A stretch of 64,000 bases of DNA from Uranotaenia lowii (GCF_029784155.1 NC_073693.1:152679442-152743441), one strand, 5' to 3'. Positions 1 to 11,260 are shown, counted from the first letter of the stretch. The notes: generated by a model not told the origin, from the sequence alone. A program made the numbers and translations.

Positions 1-1254
1 CCAGAAAATATTAAGTTCTTTAAATTGTACATAAATAGTTATCAGGAATCGGCTTTGGTCACTGCGATAGCACCGCTTATCAGTTCTCTAATTTGATCAA
101 GTTTATCCAACGCCAATAAAATATGCTAAGCATACTATAAAACTTGTCGAACGCTGATATAAAGCGTTTATCACGAACCGCCAATTGAAAATTTAAAAAG
201 AGATTAAGTTTATAGTTATTTGAGCACATCATTTTACATTTCGTCATTTTAAGGGCGAACACGAAATTATTGCGGCACATCCAACAGGGCATAACTTTTT
301 TACCATTGGGTAAAAATCAACCAAATTTTGTACACATTCTCATTGATGTGTATTGTTTACATGCTGTCAAACTCGAAGTCGTGTTTTCGATTCAACGAAA
401 ATGGAGGTGAAACAACGCAAGTCGAGAAAACAAATTCTTTCCAAACACCTGGAACTTTCTGACCTGTAGCACCGGCAGTTGTGAAAAATTTTGAACATTC
501 ACTGTTCAACTGTCTCCAGAGTGTTGAAGCGGTTTCAGGAGCAGTTAACGTTGTTGAAACACGGCAAAGGAGCTGGAAAATTCTTTGCCGGGACCGGAGA
601 ACAAAAAGGCGGAGGGTAAGGTGAAGCGGATGATTAGGGGAACTGGGTATAAAATGCGCAGCCGGGACAAGATGCGCCACCATCAGTATTTCACTAAACA
701 AACATTGTTCAAAATTTTTGAAAATGCCAGTTTGTTCTATTTACACGTTTATGCGTTTATAAACATTTGTGGACCTTCTAAGTTTTCTATATTGCGTAAA
801 TTTGACGAAAAACGAAAACAAAAATTTTTAGGAGCTTTTCTTGCAATTTTTCAACTTTTCTCGTAAGGAATTATGGCATCTGTTAGCAAAACATTTACCT
901 GGCATCTATTCCAATGATGAACATTGGTCTTGACAATCATCACACAACGAAAAATTTCCTTATTCAATTATTTTTTCTGTTATTTTAAACGATTTTTAAT
1001 AAACATGTCTAGAGAGGGCAAAACGCGCCATGTCCGTTGATCTTTAACCATGTTTCATGTTTGTTTAAATTCATACGCAGTTTTCATCACAACAATTTTA
1101 AGGATATTTATATGTTGAATTGGAAAACATAACTTGAATATAAACGAATATATTTAAAATTCCTAAATTTAATATATATTTAATTAACTATTCACAAGAA
1201 CGTCAGTATATCTGGCAACACTGCTCGTAGCAATACGTTTTAACATCTGTGAAG
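1..1254. other. AT-rich stretch with no recognised gene
   Basis: Short open frames occur here on both strands (the longest is 114 codons), but none shows a recognisable domain, conserved splice pattern or family signature. I see no clear repeat boundary before the inverted-repeat element that starts at 1,255. Confidence 0.5.
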
Positions 1255-1989
1255 TACACGCTCTTTTTTTTAAACTCAAAATTAAGTAGTTTTGGTTCAA
1301 AACAGCACTTCGATGGCTTCCCTCAACTTTGAGTTTGACAGGGCAATAGCAAAACTAAGTTCTGATAGGCATACTCAATACTAAGTTCGGCAGCCGAACT
1401 CGAATTTATCCTTTTTTTCGAGGGTAGCTTATTTTCAGGGAATTGAATGATGATTAAAATTGGTTGTACCCGCATGTTGCTGTTCCGGTACATTGCATTG
1501 CAATTACAGAGCGGTGGAAAGTCCCGGTCAAAGAAAACTTCCGGATGTTACTTCCCACGGGAAGTAAACAACATCCGGAAGTTTCCGGACATTCCAAGCC
1601 GCTCGCCATATGATGACAATGACGGACAGAATTTTACGCTGACACGGTGAACATGCATTTCATTATGAAGTTCCTTCATAGTCTTCCGGTAATTGTTCCG
1701 GAACGACATAATTTTGCGACGTGTTTGTTGGTTGCTGTTCCGGTTCGGACTGAACTCGCTAAGTGTTTTCAGTCCAACAAAGAGAGTTCAATTTTTAGTT
1801 TATAAGGTCGAACTCAGCTTTGATCCCTCGCCGAAGGAAAAAAAGGGATCAATTTTGAGTTTGCAGTTCGAACTCCGTTTTGATCCATCGCAAGGAGGAA
1901 AAAAGGGTACTTAACTTTAAGTTCATAGAATCGAACTATGTTTTGAACCTCGGTCATACTTAATTTTGAGTTAAAAAAAAGAGCGTGTA
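1255..1989. mobile_element. MITE with ~33-bp terminal inverted repeats and TA target duplication
   Basis: The left end (1,255-1,288, beginning TACACGCTCTTTT and running into AAACTCAAAATTAAGTA) is repeated in reverse complement at 1,957-1,989, with one single-base indel. Both ends are bordered by TA (1,255-1,256 and 1,988-1,989), the target-site duplication of Tc1/mariner-type elements, so the element proper is about 1,257-1,987 (731 bp). No transposase frame is visible inside, hence non-autonomous. Internal sequence repeats phrases such as GTTCGAACTC and GATCC(C/A)TCGC and contains a strong hairpin near 1,535-1,584. The family assignment is inferred from structure only. Confidence 0.8.
1535..1584. 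repeat. Hairpin inside the MITE
   Basis: The left arm AAACTTCCGGATGTT plus ACTTCCC is mirrored by GGGAAGT plus AACATCCGGAAGTTT, leaving only a four-base bulge and a two-base turn. The TTCCGG motif recurs three more times within 150 bp. Confidence 0.75.
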
Positions 1990-2324
1990 GAAAAGAAGTA
2001 TTTTTACCTGGCAAACACTTACGGAGGCCCTTGAATGAATAAACACTTATTAAACGTTAAACGGCGCGTTTGGGTACACACATATGCGCAGTTTACCCCA
2101 AACGAAATGGAAATCATACTTTAGAAAGCCTTTCAAATTTTAAACGATTAAGACGTAAATAATTGGTAAATGTGTTTCTGTTTGTATATTTCTGGTGAAG
2201 AACAGTCCCCTTTTCAAAACTATTGTCGAATTTACTGGATTGCATTCTTTATTTACGAGTAATGAAAGATTCTTCTTAACGTGGGCGTCTTACCCCTAGT
2301 TCCCCTACAGCAAATCCCAATGTC

Positions 2325-3069
2325 TCAAGCCGTGATTTGGACAAAAAGATCGGCATGTCGCAGAGCTACGTCCAGAATGCAAAGAAGATAGCTGGACTAC
2401 ATATGTACATACAAGGTAGAGAACTTCCCAAATCGCGATGAGCGGCTACGAGAAGATGCTGACAAAATATGGCTGCTGTGTGATGGACGACGAAACGTAT
2501 ATAAAGGCCGATTTTAAGCAAATTCCGGGGTTGGAGTTTTTCACCGGTAAGAGTAAGTTCGATGTGGACGACAAATTTAAGAAGAAGAAAATGTCAAAGT
2601 TCGCCTTCAAATATCTCGTTTGGCAGGCCATCTGCTCTTGCGGACTGAGGAGGGAGACTTTCGTGACAAAGGGCTCAGTAAATGACAAGTTCTACAAATC
2701 TGAGTGCCTCGAGAAGCGCCTTTTTCCGTTCTTGCAGCAGCCCGACGAAGCTCCGCTATTTTGGCCAGATTTGGCATCATGCCACTATTCGAAAAGTGTC
2801 CTGGAGTGGTATGAGGCCAATTCTGTCCATTTTGTTCCAAAGGACATGAACCTGTCAAACCGTCCGGAACTGTGCCCGGAGGAGCAGTACTGGGCAATAA
2901 TATAGCGGGAACTTCGGAAGAGCAAGAAAACATTCAAAGACGAGAAGAACGTATTAAGAAAATTGAATAAAAAACTGAAAAATTGGTACCGGATGAAAAC
3001 TGTAACGACTTTGATGGAGGACGAACGCGAAAATGCGCTCAGTTTTGCACTTTTGCAGTTTTCAGTTTA
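2325..3069 (+). pseudogene. DD37E mariner transposase relic
   Basis: Decayed transposase of the mosquito DD37E branch of Tc1/mariner, which catalyses cut-and-paste DNA transposition. An N-terminal helix-turn-helix remnant (SSRDLDKKIGMSQ) starts near 2,325 in a different frame from the main open block at 2,438-2,905. That block holds the first catalytic Asp (VMDDETY), the second Asp (WPDLASCHY) and the Glu (ELCPEEQYWA). 37 residues separate the second Asp and the Glu, as expected for DD37E. A TAG right after the Glu block interrupts the frame, but the C-terminal part continues in the same frame to the stop at 3,067-3,069. I could not find the element's terminal inverted repeats, so the borders are unknown. 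It is inactive because of at least one frameshift and one stop. Confidence 0.85.
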
Positions 3070-3344
3070 AAAAAAACGAATTCAGACGCCGTTTGATTTT
3101 GCAACACGCCGAACATTCTTATCTTTTTTTTCACTCATCACTTTCGTAGAAAAACTATTATTATTACACAGCAAAAATTGTTTCCTGTAAAATTACACAA
3201 ATGTCCTGTAACAAAAAACGTAATAGTAAAAAAAAAATCAGTGTATCATTAACGTAATTTTAATACTATTTCCAACCATTTTAGTTATTTTGGACTGGAT
3301 ACAAAATTCCAAATCTTATCATTTAAATCGAATTTTTATTATAT

Positions 3345-3640
3345 TCGACCATTTAAATATGGAATCCGATGAATAATCTTTTTGATAAAGATTTTTAATC
3401 CCAATGCAATGCCTGATAACGGCAATATTGATGCTCTTTGACAAACTTTGATACCTGGAATCGATTACCTGCCCTAAAAACCCTAGTATGCACATGTTCA
3501 TCCCAGTTGAATGCATGATACCGTCTATATTGCAAAAATAGTTTAGACGCTCTTGCCGTCCCCACAATAACCCACCCTGGAATGAATTTCCTATCCTTTA
3601 AACGAGCCTTTTTACCGTAAAGTCCCATGTAAATTTTTTA
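3345..3640. repeat. Diverged copies of the ~140-bp repeat seen at 5.7-6.3 kb
   Basis: The phrase TTTGATACCTGGAATCGATT, followed at the same spacing by CCCTAAAAACCCT, GTTCATCCCA and GCAAAAATAG, aligns with the tandem units at 5,665-6,260. The copies are more diverged here and only about two units are discernible. Open frames on the minus strand across this block are by-products of the repeat. Confidence 0.5.
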
Positions 3641-3837
3641 GCTCTGTGCCTGATAGTTCGATTATATGCAATCAGAAGTTCGTTTCTTATGCTGAGGAAC
3701 AAACTCAAAAATACCTGTAATAAAACTGAGACATGAATGTCACAAGCATGATTCATTAGAACACAGTGTTAGGTCTTTGTGAAGTGTAGTTATATATCCT
3801 TAAACAACCTCTGCAGCCATGATTAACCCCTAAATAT

Positions 3838-4616
3838 TTATTCAATCTTTAAACTCATATATTTAAAGCACTCATTCTCGATACCCGGTAAAGCAAAACG
3901 TTCATCGACATTAACCAACGATCCGCAGTGATAGCTAACGTCCTCCCGGAAACCCGCCTTTGTAGCCGCAATTTGAGAAGCCACTCCGGAAAAACAATTA
4001 GCAGTCAGCGTTAAACCAACCGCTTTACACAGTGGAACTCGGGCGCGTAAAATCTCTGTCGCTATACCCCGTCTCCGATATCTGGGATCAACCGACAACC
4101 CCATGGCACTCAGATAATGATCGACTCCATGCCGGTCGAATACATTTGCTTGCTTGGCGACGTACGTATTCAGATCGTAGATAGTTTGAAACGTCGAGCT
4201 GGCGTACTGTTTATGAAAAATTGCTCGTCAAGCTTCATTGAAATTATCGATTGCATCCAGCTTACCTTGAAATCCGGTTCGTTATCGCTTTTACTAACAA
4301 CGCCCAAAACGTTCACCCCCACTATTTGTCCCGTAGCTTCTTCCACACAAATGAGTGACATTTTCCCCGGAATCAGTTGCTGCCACATTTCACGGACCAT
4401 TTCGACACCCAGCGGGTCTTCGATAAGCCGGTTAGTGCGATTCATGACCTCGTCCCGGGTGAATGGTTCGGCCAATAGGTCGAAGGTTTCCTCAACTCGA
4501 TCACTCGGCAGATCTTGGACAACGTAGTATCCCATCTGGTCCCCGGTTCCGGCCATGGCCTTGAATCGATGCCAAACGCTGGGAAAAGGAACGCAATCCG
4601 GTCGCTGCCACTGCAT
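3838..4616 (-). CDS. Arylalkylamine N-acetyltransferase-like protein (GNAT fold), two exons
   Basis: The only convincing host gene. Exon 1 is 4,616-4,266 and exon 2 is 4,206-3,838, separated by a 59-bp GTAAGC...AACAG intron (4,207-4,265) in phase 0. Splicing gives about 239 residues, the usual size for insect arylalkylamine N-acetyltransferase-like proteins, which transfer acetyl from acetyl-CoA to amines. The chosen start begins MQWQRPDCVPFPSVW, an N-terminus typical of the family. The middle shows the GNAT core strand (GQIVGVNVLGVV), and exon 2 carries the acetyl-CoA loop 'DPRYRRRGIATEILRA', matching the R/Q-x-x-G-x-G/A motif of GNATs. The C-terminal part reads KAGFREDVSY and ends KYMSLKIE-stop. 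No frameshift or stop was found, so it is probably functional. The substrate cannot be told from sequence. I inferred the start from family resemblance; the frame stays open about 12 codons further upstream without another ATG. Confidence 0.88.
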
Positions 4617-5240
4617 CTTGATACGTGACTCGAGCACAACTAATGCCGGCACGTGGGGTGCAGTTTGTTGCTAATGAATTCCGCCAGCCAGTAAACAACA
4701 GTTTTCCATGCAACTTTACTGTTAGATGTAAGGCGAATGACGATGACGCATTCATCAGTTATTGGCAGCTGATTATAGACGTAGTGCAAATACCCAGGTA
4801 TTCACACCACACAGATTTGATCAATTAGGTTATATGGTGTTACAATGCAATTTCTTCGACATTATTAAACTGCTGTTGATTTTTTTTTATTGTTGTCGGT
4901 TTTATATTTCAAGAAGAACCAATGTATATTCCATTGAGACCGCAGATAAGATATAACTAAAACGAGATTGTCTTATAGCTCTTCATTAATCATCATCTCA
5001 ATCGTTTTCGGCACAGAAGTTGTCTTTGTGGTTTGTTGTTTATTCTGGTTGCAAATAGAGGATAAGTAGCGTAAAACTGTTCACAAACTGTGAATATTCG
5101 TTAAAACTTATTAAGCCGAAACTAATTGGCCTGACTAAACTAAATGAAAGATTGAATTCTACTGACAAACGGGTTTTCATGCAAAGGCGCAGTTAGATGC
5201 AACATTTGTTTATCGTAGCACTTAATCATTTCATTATTTA
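4617..5240. other. Upstream flank of the acetyltransferase gene, no further gene seen
   Basis: AT-rich sequence containing the presumed promoter and 5' UTR of the minus-strand gene. I could not identify a convincing core promoter motif or an upstream coding exon. Confidence 0.35.
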
Positions 5241-5242
5241 AT

Positions 5243-5310
5243 ACTAGCTGATCCCATACGAACTCCGTTTCGCTTTTCATGAACTGTCATGAACAGTTTG
5301 TATTAAAGTC
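5243..5310 (+). repeat. Start-like motif of a dispersed retroposon-type repeat
   Basis: TACTAGCTGATCCCATACG followed by AACTCCGTTTCGC resembles the left border of a common insect interspersed repeat. The matching right-border style (a run of ACAAACAAACAAACATACAG near 7,319) lies about 2 kb downstream. This is family recognition from memory, so it is tentative. Confidence 0.35.
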
Positions 5311-5445
5311 ATCTCGGGATATGGTGGACCAAATTTCAAAATTTGAGTTACATTAGAATCCTTATTTTATACTTCTCAAAACACAATAAAAAAATGTTGT
5401 GCAAAAATTTAACCCTTTAATGCATGACTTTATTTAAATGAGAAT
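5311..5445 (+). repeat. 135-bp direct repeat, copy 1
   Basis: The block from ATCTCGGGATATGG to TTTAAATGAGAAT recurs at 7,563-7,696 with only about three differences (two substitutions and one A-run length change). Function unknown. Confidence 0.9.
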
Positions 5446-5664
5446 GCCAAGCATTTTCCAGATGCACTTCCCAATTCATTGTTAAGTAATAGTTGCAAAG
5501 TTATTGGATGATCATCTGCTACTAAATTTTAAATCAGGAATCAATAGACCATGCCAAAAAAAAACCGTATATTAATTTCGACTCGATCGTTGCAAAACAA
5601 CGCAATTATTGCCAAAAAAGTTAAACAGTTTTCGGTGGCCTCTTATACAATTTTTGATATCTGA

Positions 5665-6260
5665 AATCGATTGCCCCCCCCAGAAAACAACCGTGCCCTT
5701 ACACTGAATCTAATATCTGAAATCGATTGCTCGTCCCTCAAAACTCTCATGTGCAAATTTTCATCTGAATCCGATGCATAATGACGACAATATCGCATTA
5801 ACAGTGAATAGTTAATATGGACGACCCCTTTGGCCGACCCCTGACTTTAACTTGGATAAGTGAAATCAGTTGTTTGTCCTTAATAACTCTCATGTGGAAA
5901 TTTTCAGTCCAATCCGATGTATAAAAACGTCAATATCACTAAGATATTGAAAAGTTAATATGGACGACCCCTTTTGCAGGCCCCTTGCACTAAATTTGAT
6001 ACCTCAAATCGATTGCACGACCCTCAAAACTATCGTGTGTTCATCTGAATCTGATGTATTTTAACGTCAATATCGCAAAAATAGCGAACAGTTAATATGG
6101 ACGACCCCTTTGGCTGACAGCTTACACAATATTGAACACCTGAAATCGATTACTCGTGTTTTACTCTCATGTGCAAATTTTCAACACAATCCAACGATAA
6201 ATAACGTCAATATCGGGAAATCATTATTTGTCTTGTATGAACGACCCCGTTCAGAAGGAG
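5665..6260 (+). repeat. Tandem array, about four units of ~140 bp
   Basis: The anchor AATATGGACGACCCC occurs at 5,814, 5,957 and 6,094, with a degraded form at 6,236, giving a period of 137-143 bp. Each unit also holds AAATCGATTG, CTCATGTGCAAATTTTCA and an ACGTCAATATCGC-like block in fixed order. Units differ at perhaps a fifth of positions. The open frame at 6,110-6,304 lies in the array and is not a gene. Confidence 0.85.
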
Positions 6261-6358
6261 TCATCCGAAAATCTGAAAACATTTTTCATCCTTCCTGGTC
6301 TTAATGAGCATCTATGCCAAATTTCAGACCTCTAGCTCTTAAGACGGCTGAGTCTATA

Positions 6359-6750
6359 CACCCATAGAAGAGGTTGCAAAAATCCAATGCCTATTTAGCA
6401 AATCTCTGTGCCGATAATGCCCTGGAATGTGCACTGTGCCGAAGACGGTATGTTTGAAAAACCGTAACTGGCATAAGGACACGGCTTCCAACTAAAATGA
6501 TGCATGACCACTACATTCAAGCGAAACAAGAAACACATTTTATGGGATTTCGTTCCTATTGGATAATTCATCCCAGAAACAAGAAAATAAAAATATAAAC
6601 CACAGCGCCCGTAGGGAGAATCGAACTCAAATCACCAACCATATGGTCATGCCAGACCGACATCTAAACCATTGAACTAATTGAGCTTCATGCAGGAAGT
6701 GGGATATTTGTCATAGGCATTCTGCCACCGATCAATCACAAAAGAAACGC
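6359..6750 (-). mobile_element. Truncated copy of a TIR element with tRNA-like core
   Basis: The block from CACCCATAGAAGAGGTTGC to about 6,545 matches the terminal repeats of the fuller element at 23,518-24,498. The following 6,590-6,735 matches its interior in antiparallel orientation. On the minus strand 6,604-6,690 reads like a tRNA-derived promoter, with an A-box-like TTAGTTCAATGGTTT and a B-box-like GAGTTCGATTCTC. The far terminal repeat is missing, so this copy is one-sided. It preserves the uninterrupted sequence (GGCAGAATGCCTATGAC on the minus strand) that is split by a LINE in the other copy. Confidence 0.7.
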
Positions 6751-6913
6751 ACGACAGTGGCTTCCCTTTCAAGGTATTCATTTGTCTTGCGATGGAAACG
6801 GGAAAGGGAACGGGAGCGAAGGAAACGGGAAACCCATTGAATGAGAACTGTGCTTTGCTTACTGCCTGCTATTACATACACACGCTACATATACACAGCT
6901 GCTAAAGCCGGGC

Positions 6914-7065
6914 AGCTTGGCCGGTGCTTGTTTGCCGGTGAATTGAAGGAATATATTCTTGTTGCTTTTGCTACATACACACGCACAGCTTAGCCGTGGT
7001 TGTTTGCCGGCGAATTGAATTGAAGGAATGTTTTTTTGTTGCTTTTGCTACATTCACACGCACAG
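6914..7065 (+). repeat. Two tandem units of ~76 bp
   Basis: The unit CTTGGCCGGTGCTTGTTTGC ... TTGCTTTTGCTACATACAC with the ending ACGCACAG is followed directly by CTTAGCCGTGGTTGTTTGC ... TTGCTTTTGCTACATTCAC with the same ending. The junction is near 6,988. No coding content was recognised. Confidence 0.75.
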
Positions 7066-7562
7066 TGCTCGGTTCGCTGGCTGCCTGGTGTTGGCCGATA
7101 TTTATTTCCATCCTTTTTCGTCTTGTGATGCGATAGGGAGGGACGTGAAAACGTTTTTATTTTGTTTCTTTCAGACATACGCAATTCGGTCGCTCTAGGA
7201 GGTTAGTGCCGGTGGATGCAAATCGAATCAGCACCGGTCGCGTTATCTTCTTGTACCAATGATGCTATGTAATTGATTACACGCCATTGGCACAGAGGCT
7301 GAATTTTGGGTGTAGAGGACAAACAAACAAACATACAGAAATTGCTTTTTATATACACTGCCGGCCAAAAGTTTGGGATCATCCGCTAAAAACATACAAA
7401 TTTTGATCGTTCATATCTCAGCCTTCTTAGGACATATTGCAAATCTTCTGATCTCATTTGAAAGATAATTTTTCCCAGAAATAATGTTTTAGTTTTGCAC
7501 CTAAAACTTTATCAAGAGTTAGAACATTTTCAAAAAATCGCACTCAATATTCAAAGCCGATT

Positions 7563-7696
7563 ATCTCGGGATATGGTGGACCAAATTTCAAAATTTGAGT
7601 TACATTAGAATCCTTATTTTATACTTCCCAAAACACAATAAAAAATGTTGTTCAAAAATTTAACCCTTTAATGCATGACTTTATTTAAATGAGAAT
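7563..7696 (+). repeat. 135-bp direct repeat, copy 2
   Basis: Near-identical to 5,311-5,445. Here it lies inside the Tc1-like block. Its CCCTTTAATGCAT segment is mirrored at about 8,180-8,197 (ATGCATTAAAGGGTT), so this copy may be one arm of a small inverted-repeat unit. Confidence 0.85.
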
Positions 7697-8157
7697 AGCA
7701 GCTATTGATTCAGTGAAATAATAACATTTTAACTCGAATAACAAAACTCAACAGGTTTGAAGTCGTTATTTTGAGTATTGTAAAAGTTATGGCCCATCAA
7801 ATTTGAAAAATATTTTTTGAAATTCTTAGTTCATTTCAATACGATTTTGCAAATTTCTTCAAAACCTTGTTAATTGGATGCAGGAAGGTATTTGTGATTG
7901 ATTTAGATTAAAAAATTTGTTATAGTTTACAAATCTGAAAAAATAACAGCGCTTTTCCAAAAACTACTTTTATCGAAAATAAACAAATAAATTTGATTTT
8001 TGCAATTTTTCCGCATACTTTGTTCGATATCTCACACAAACATTAAAACACCGATATCAAAATACCATGGGCTAATTTCATTTAATCTGTAGAATATTTT
8101 TTGTGAAGACATCACTCAAAAATATTCACGCGTTTTTAAGATATTTGGATTTTGAGT

Positions 8158-8179
8158 AGTGTTGTTTTAAAACAACACT
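8158..8179. repeat. 22-bp perfect palindrome
   Basis: AGTGTTGTTTT followed immediately by its reverse complement AAAACAACACT, with no loop. It adjoins the mirrored ATGCATTAAAGGG segment. Confidence 0.85.
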
Positions 8180-8299
8180 ATGCATTAAAGGGTTAAAAAT
8201 GTAATTTTAATTAATAAAATAGACACTTATTTTATCGTCCAAAAGTTTGGGATCACCCCTAGTATGGTGTATCGGCCAAAAGTTTGGGATCATTCTTTT

Positions 8300-9500
8300 A
8301 AAAACATGCAAATTTTATCTCACTTATATCTTTATCATTTAACATCGTATTACAGATCTGAAGGGTTCATTTGGAAGCTTAGGAATTGTTGTTTTTTTTC
8401 ATAAAATCATACAAAAATTGTAATTTAAAGTGATAACCATCAAAAAATTTCCTGAAATTAATTGTTTTTAGAAAATTCACACTAAAGATTCTGAAGTGAA
8501 GCTTTAAAGTACTGTGTTGGTTTCTGTTCTTACTTTTTAGGAACTTTATAGTTTGTATGAGGAAAAATAATCTACTTGTTACGCACTTCTCATTTTTTTT
8601 CAAAATCAAGTAGCTATCTAAGGGTTGCAAGTCTTTTTGTACAGCTCAATAGTTCATAAAAAAATCTCTGTTGTACTATTTTATAAACTTGAAAGTTTTT
8701 AATAAGTTCCAACGGGCGTTCAAAAGCAACTTCGCATTATAGAAACTTTGAAGTCGATTTAAATGCTTAAATCTACTTTTTTCGAACTTAAACACGTGTT
8801 TGCATAAATAAACACAAGGTGAAGTACACATTTAGTTCCGGAAGAACTTTTTAACAACTTGAAAGTGGGAATTAAGTAGAAATTAAGAACCTAAAAGTCA
8901 TTTTGAAGAAAATCATCACATCGAGGAAAATCGTTGCGTACTCATGATGTTTATATAGGGCAACAAGTATGGATCCCGACTTTCAAGCGGTGAGCTCGGG
9001 TTCGAGGCTTGGTAAGAACATGTTTTTTAAATGTAATGTGAGTTAGTAACAAATATGGTTGATTAATATAAATCAAATTAGCGGACTTGAGAAGGCAATT
9101 GAAGGAGCGAAAGAGTAATTTTATCGATTTTTATGCTGCTTATTAAGTGGATTTTGAAGCTGGTTAGAAGTTGTTTGGCGATTTATGCGAACTTTTTGTC
9201 AACAGAACGTTTAACTACTTAAAAATTGAGCTGAAAAGAAGTTGTATTAGCATACTCGATTAAGCTGATCAATCCTGATAGAGGAATGTTATCCGAACTT
9301 TTGGTTGCTTGGGTATTTAGTTTTAAGATAATTCATTTTAACCACAACATAAACATTTTAAGTATTGATGAATATTTATCAAATATTAAGAAATGAAAGT
9401 AGCTTGAGTTTGGAGATTCAACTCAGATTTATTTATTCTATACTTTTGTAAACTCTATTCAAATCATTGGTTGAAACTTTGTTTTTAAAGAATCTAAAGC
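8300..9500. other. AT-rich stretch with no recognised gene
   Basis: Poly-A/T-rich sequence. The open frame at 8,379-8,630 on the minus strand is low-complexity (Phe/Lys/Asn) and has no domain. No inverted-repeat boundaries were noticed. Confidence 0.4.
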
Positions 9501-9501
9501 C

Positions 9502-9658
9502 TAGTCCACACTAGGAGACGGCTCGTCTCGAGACGGTCTCAGCGTCTCCCATTTTCTTCGGGAGACACTGAGACCGCCTCAGCTTTCCAACAACAACAAC
9601 AGACAACAAAGTTCGTCTCATAACAAAAATCGCAGTTCATGTTGTCTAGTGTGGACTA
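9502..9658. mobile_element. Short palindromic MITE with TAGTCCACACTAG ends
   Basis: TAGTCCACACTAG at 9,502-9,514 is mirrored by CTAGTGTGGACTA at 9,646-9,658. The 157-bp interior has repeated GAGACGG/CCGTCTC-type half-palindromes (GTCTCGAGAC, TCTCAGCGTCTC, GAGACACTGAGAC). No coding capacity. A relative with similar ends lies at 60,019-60,179. Confidence 0.8.
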
Positions 9659-10128
9659 CACTGGTTTCTTTTTTTTGAACGATGGTTGTGTTGTGCAAAA
9701 AAAAAAAGAAATCGTGTCAAAAAAGTTCAATACAACCGGGCAAAATTCATCGCTCATTTCGAGTAAAGTGGCCAACTTGGACTGTAAATCGATCATTTTC
9801 AACCAGGTAGACCATTATGAGGTGATTTGAGTGAAATTGGGGAACTCAAAGATTTGTTTTGGATTGATTTGTTTTGGGTTTTAAGCCACGGTTGTTCTGG
9901 AACTACCCCAGAGTCTCTAAGTGGCCATTCCGGCCCATGTTTCCGCCAGTTCGAATCAATTCACCACCCAAGAGTGGTTTGGAAAAAGCGGAAATGTCGA
10001 TATCCTGTTTTTGACATGCTCGAAAATCGTCTTATTTCGAGAAAATCGTTTAAAAAAAGTCGTTTAAAATTAAACCGTTTAAAATAAGATCGTTTAAAAA
10101 AAGAATCCAGTGTAATGTTAAATGAAAG

Positions 10129-11040
10129 GTGTCCACGATAAAATTGCCATACTATGAAATTACTCTAACTTTTTAACCGTTGCGTTGTTAGAATTTAATG
10201 AAAATTTTGGGTGGATTTAGTTTATAGTGCATTGTTTACATCCTGCAAGTTTTAAAGTCCTGTAATCAAAACTCGCCGAAATGGAGTCGAAAGAACAGCT
10301 CGTGCGTGATAAAATCTTGCACATTCATCTCAAGAACAAGGATCTCTCACATAGTTCCATAGCTAAAACGTTGGGAATCGTGAATTCCACGGTGTCGCGA
10401 GTGATTATGCGCTTCGAAGAACGATTGACCACCGATCGGAAGCCCTGAAGTGAAGGAAAAAGTATTCCGTACAACATCAAATATCACAATCGCGTAGTTG
10501 GGGCCTTCAGGGAGTTTCATCCATAAGGCCAAAACTAAGGCTGGGCTTCGAACGTTCAACGTACAAAGCCCCTTATCGCGACGAGAAGCAGAACAAGTCC
10601 AAAAGCAGAAACCCGTGCCAGGAAGTTGTACTTCAACATGCTGACGAAAGTTGAATGCTGCATCATGGTCGACGAAACACCTGTGAAGGCCGACTTCAAA
10701 CAAATCCCCGGCAGTCTGTTTTTCACGGTTAAGGATAAGTTCAGCGTTCCGGAGCAGAAGATGTCCAAATTCGCGAATAAATTCCGCCAAAACCCGTGAC
10801 AGGAACAGATCCTCGGCAATCTATTTTTAATGGTCATGGATAAGTACAGCGTTCCGGAGCAGTTCCGCCCTCAGAAGATGTCCAAACTGGTGAATAAATT
10901 CCTGGATTGGCAAGCCATCTGCTCGTGCGGGAAGCGGAGTGCATCTTTCGTGACCCACAAGACACGATGAACGGACAGGTGTATTTAAATGAAAGAGTGC
11001 CTTCAGAAGCGGCTGCTTCCTCTCCTGAAGGCCCACAACG
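10129..11040 (+). pseudogene. DD37E-type mariner relic with internal duplication
   Basis: The start codon at 10,281 opens an N-terminal DNA-binding segment (MESKEQLVRDKILHIHLK, then LGIVNSTVSRVIMR). It stops at 10,446. Later frames recover VECCIMVDET (first catalytic Asp region), KADFKQIPGS, WQAICSCGKRS and ECLQKRLLPLL, all diagnostic of the DD37E family. The second Asp and the Glu are absent because the element ends near 11,040. About 100 bp (10,700-10,788 and 10,805-10,905) around the TCAGCGTTCCGGAGCAG phrase is duplicated in tandem with divergence. A possible left terminus, GTGTCCACGATAAAATTGCC, lies at 10,129. Clearly non-functional. Confidence 0.8.
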
Positions 11041-11204
11041 TCATCTTGGAAAAAGTTTTTAAAGGCATCGAAAAATGTTAAAATTTGTGCATCTATTGCT
11101 CACTGTTTTTAATTTTCTATTAGAATCAAAACCCTCAAAAAACAAAATATAAGAAACTATGTCATAATGATTTTGTTTAACATTTGTTATTTTGTTTATT
11201 TTAA

Positions 11205-11260
11205 GTTGTATTTAAGACAATTTACCATCCTTATGGCATTCGTGTCGATTTTTTTTTGTT
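11205..11260 (-). mobile_element. I-type LINE 3' tail fragment
   Basis: On the minus strand this reads CGACACGAATGCCATAAGG then ATGGTAAATTGTCTTAA. The same GACAC...GTGTC stem with a GGTAAA loop segment occurs at 37,735-37,765, 23,776-23,805 and 17,545-17,582. It is taken as a short 5'-truncated LINE end. Confidence 0.5.

Larger units (their letters stand above)
7355..8300 (+). mobile_element. Tc1-like terminal sequence in three direct copies, with nested repeat
   Basis: GGCCAAAAGTTTGGGATCA-type ends, characteristic of Tc1-like DNA transposons, occur at 7,362-7,382, 8,237-8,256 and 8,273-8,291, all in the same orientation. The first and third are followed by similar sequence (AAAACAT(A/G)CAAATTTT and an ATATCT block). 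No inverted partner or transposase frame was found, so these look like stacked or truncated non-autonomous copies. The 135-bp repeat and a 22-bp perfect palindrome lie between them. Confidence 0.55.

Noticed and set aside
5665..6260. CRISPR-like array
   Set aside because: The units are ~140 bp, diverged and without spacer structure, in a eukaryotic context.
6604..6690. tRNA gene on the minus strand
   Set aside because: Promoter boxes are present, but the acceptor and anticodon stems do not form, and the block recurs inside a transposable element; it is a tRNA-derived repeat.
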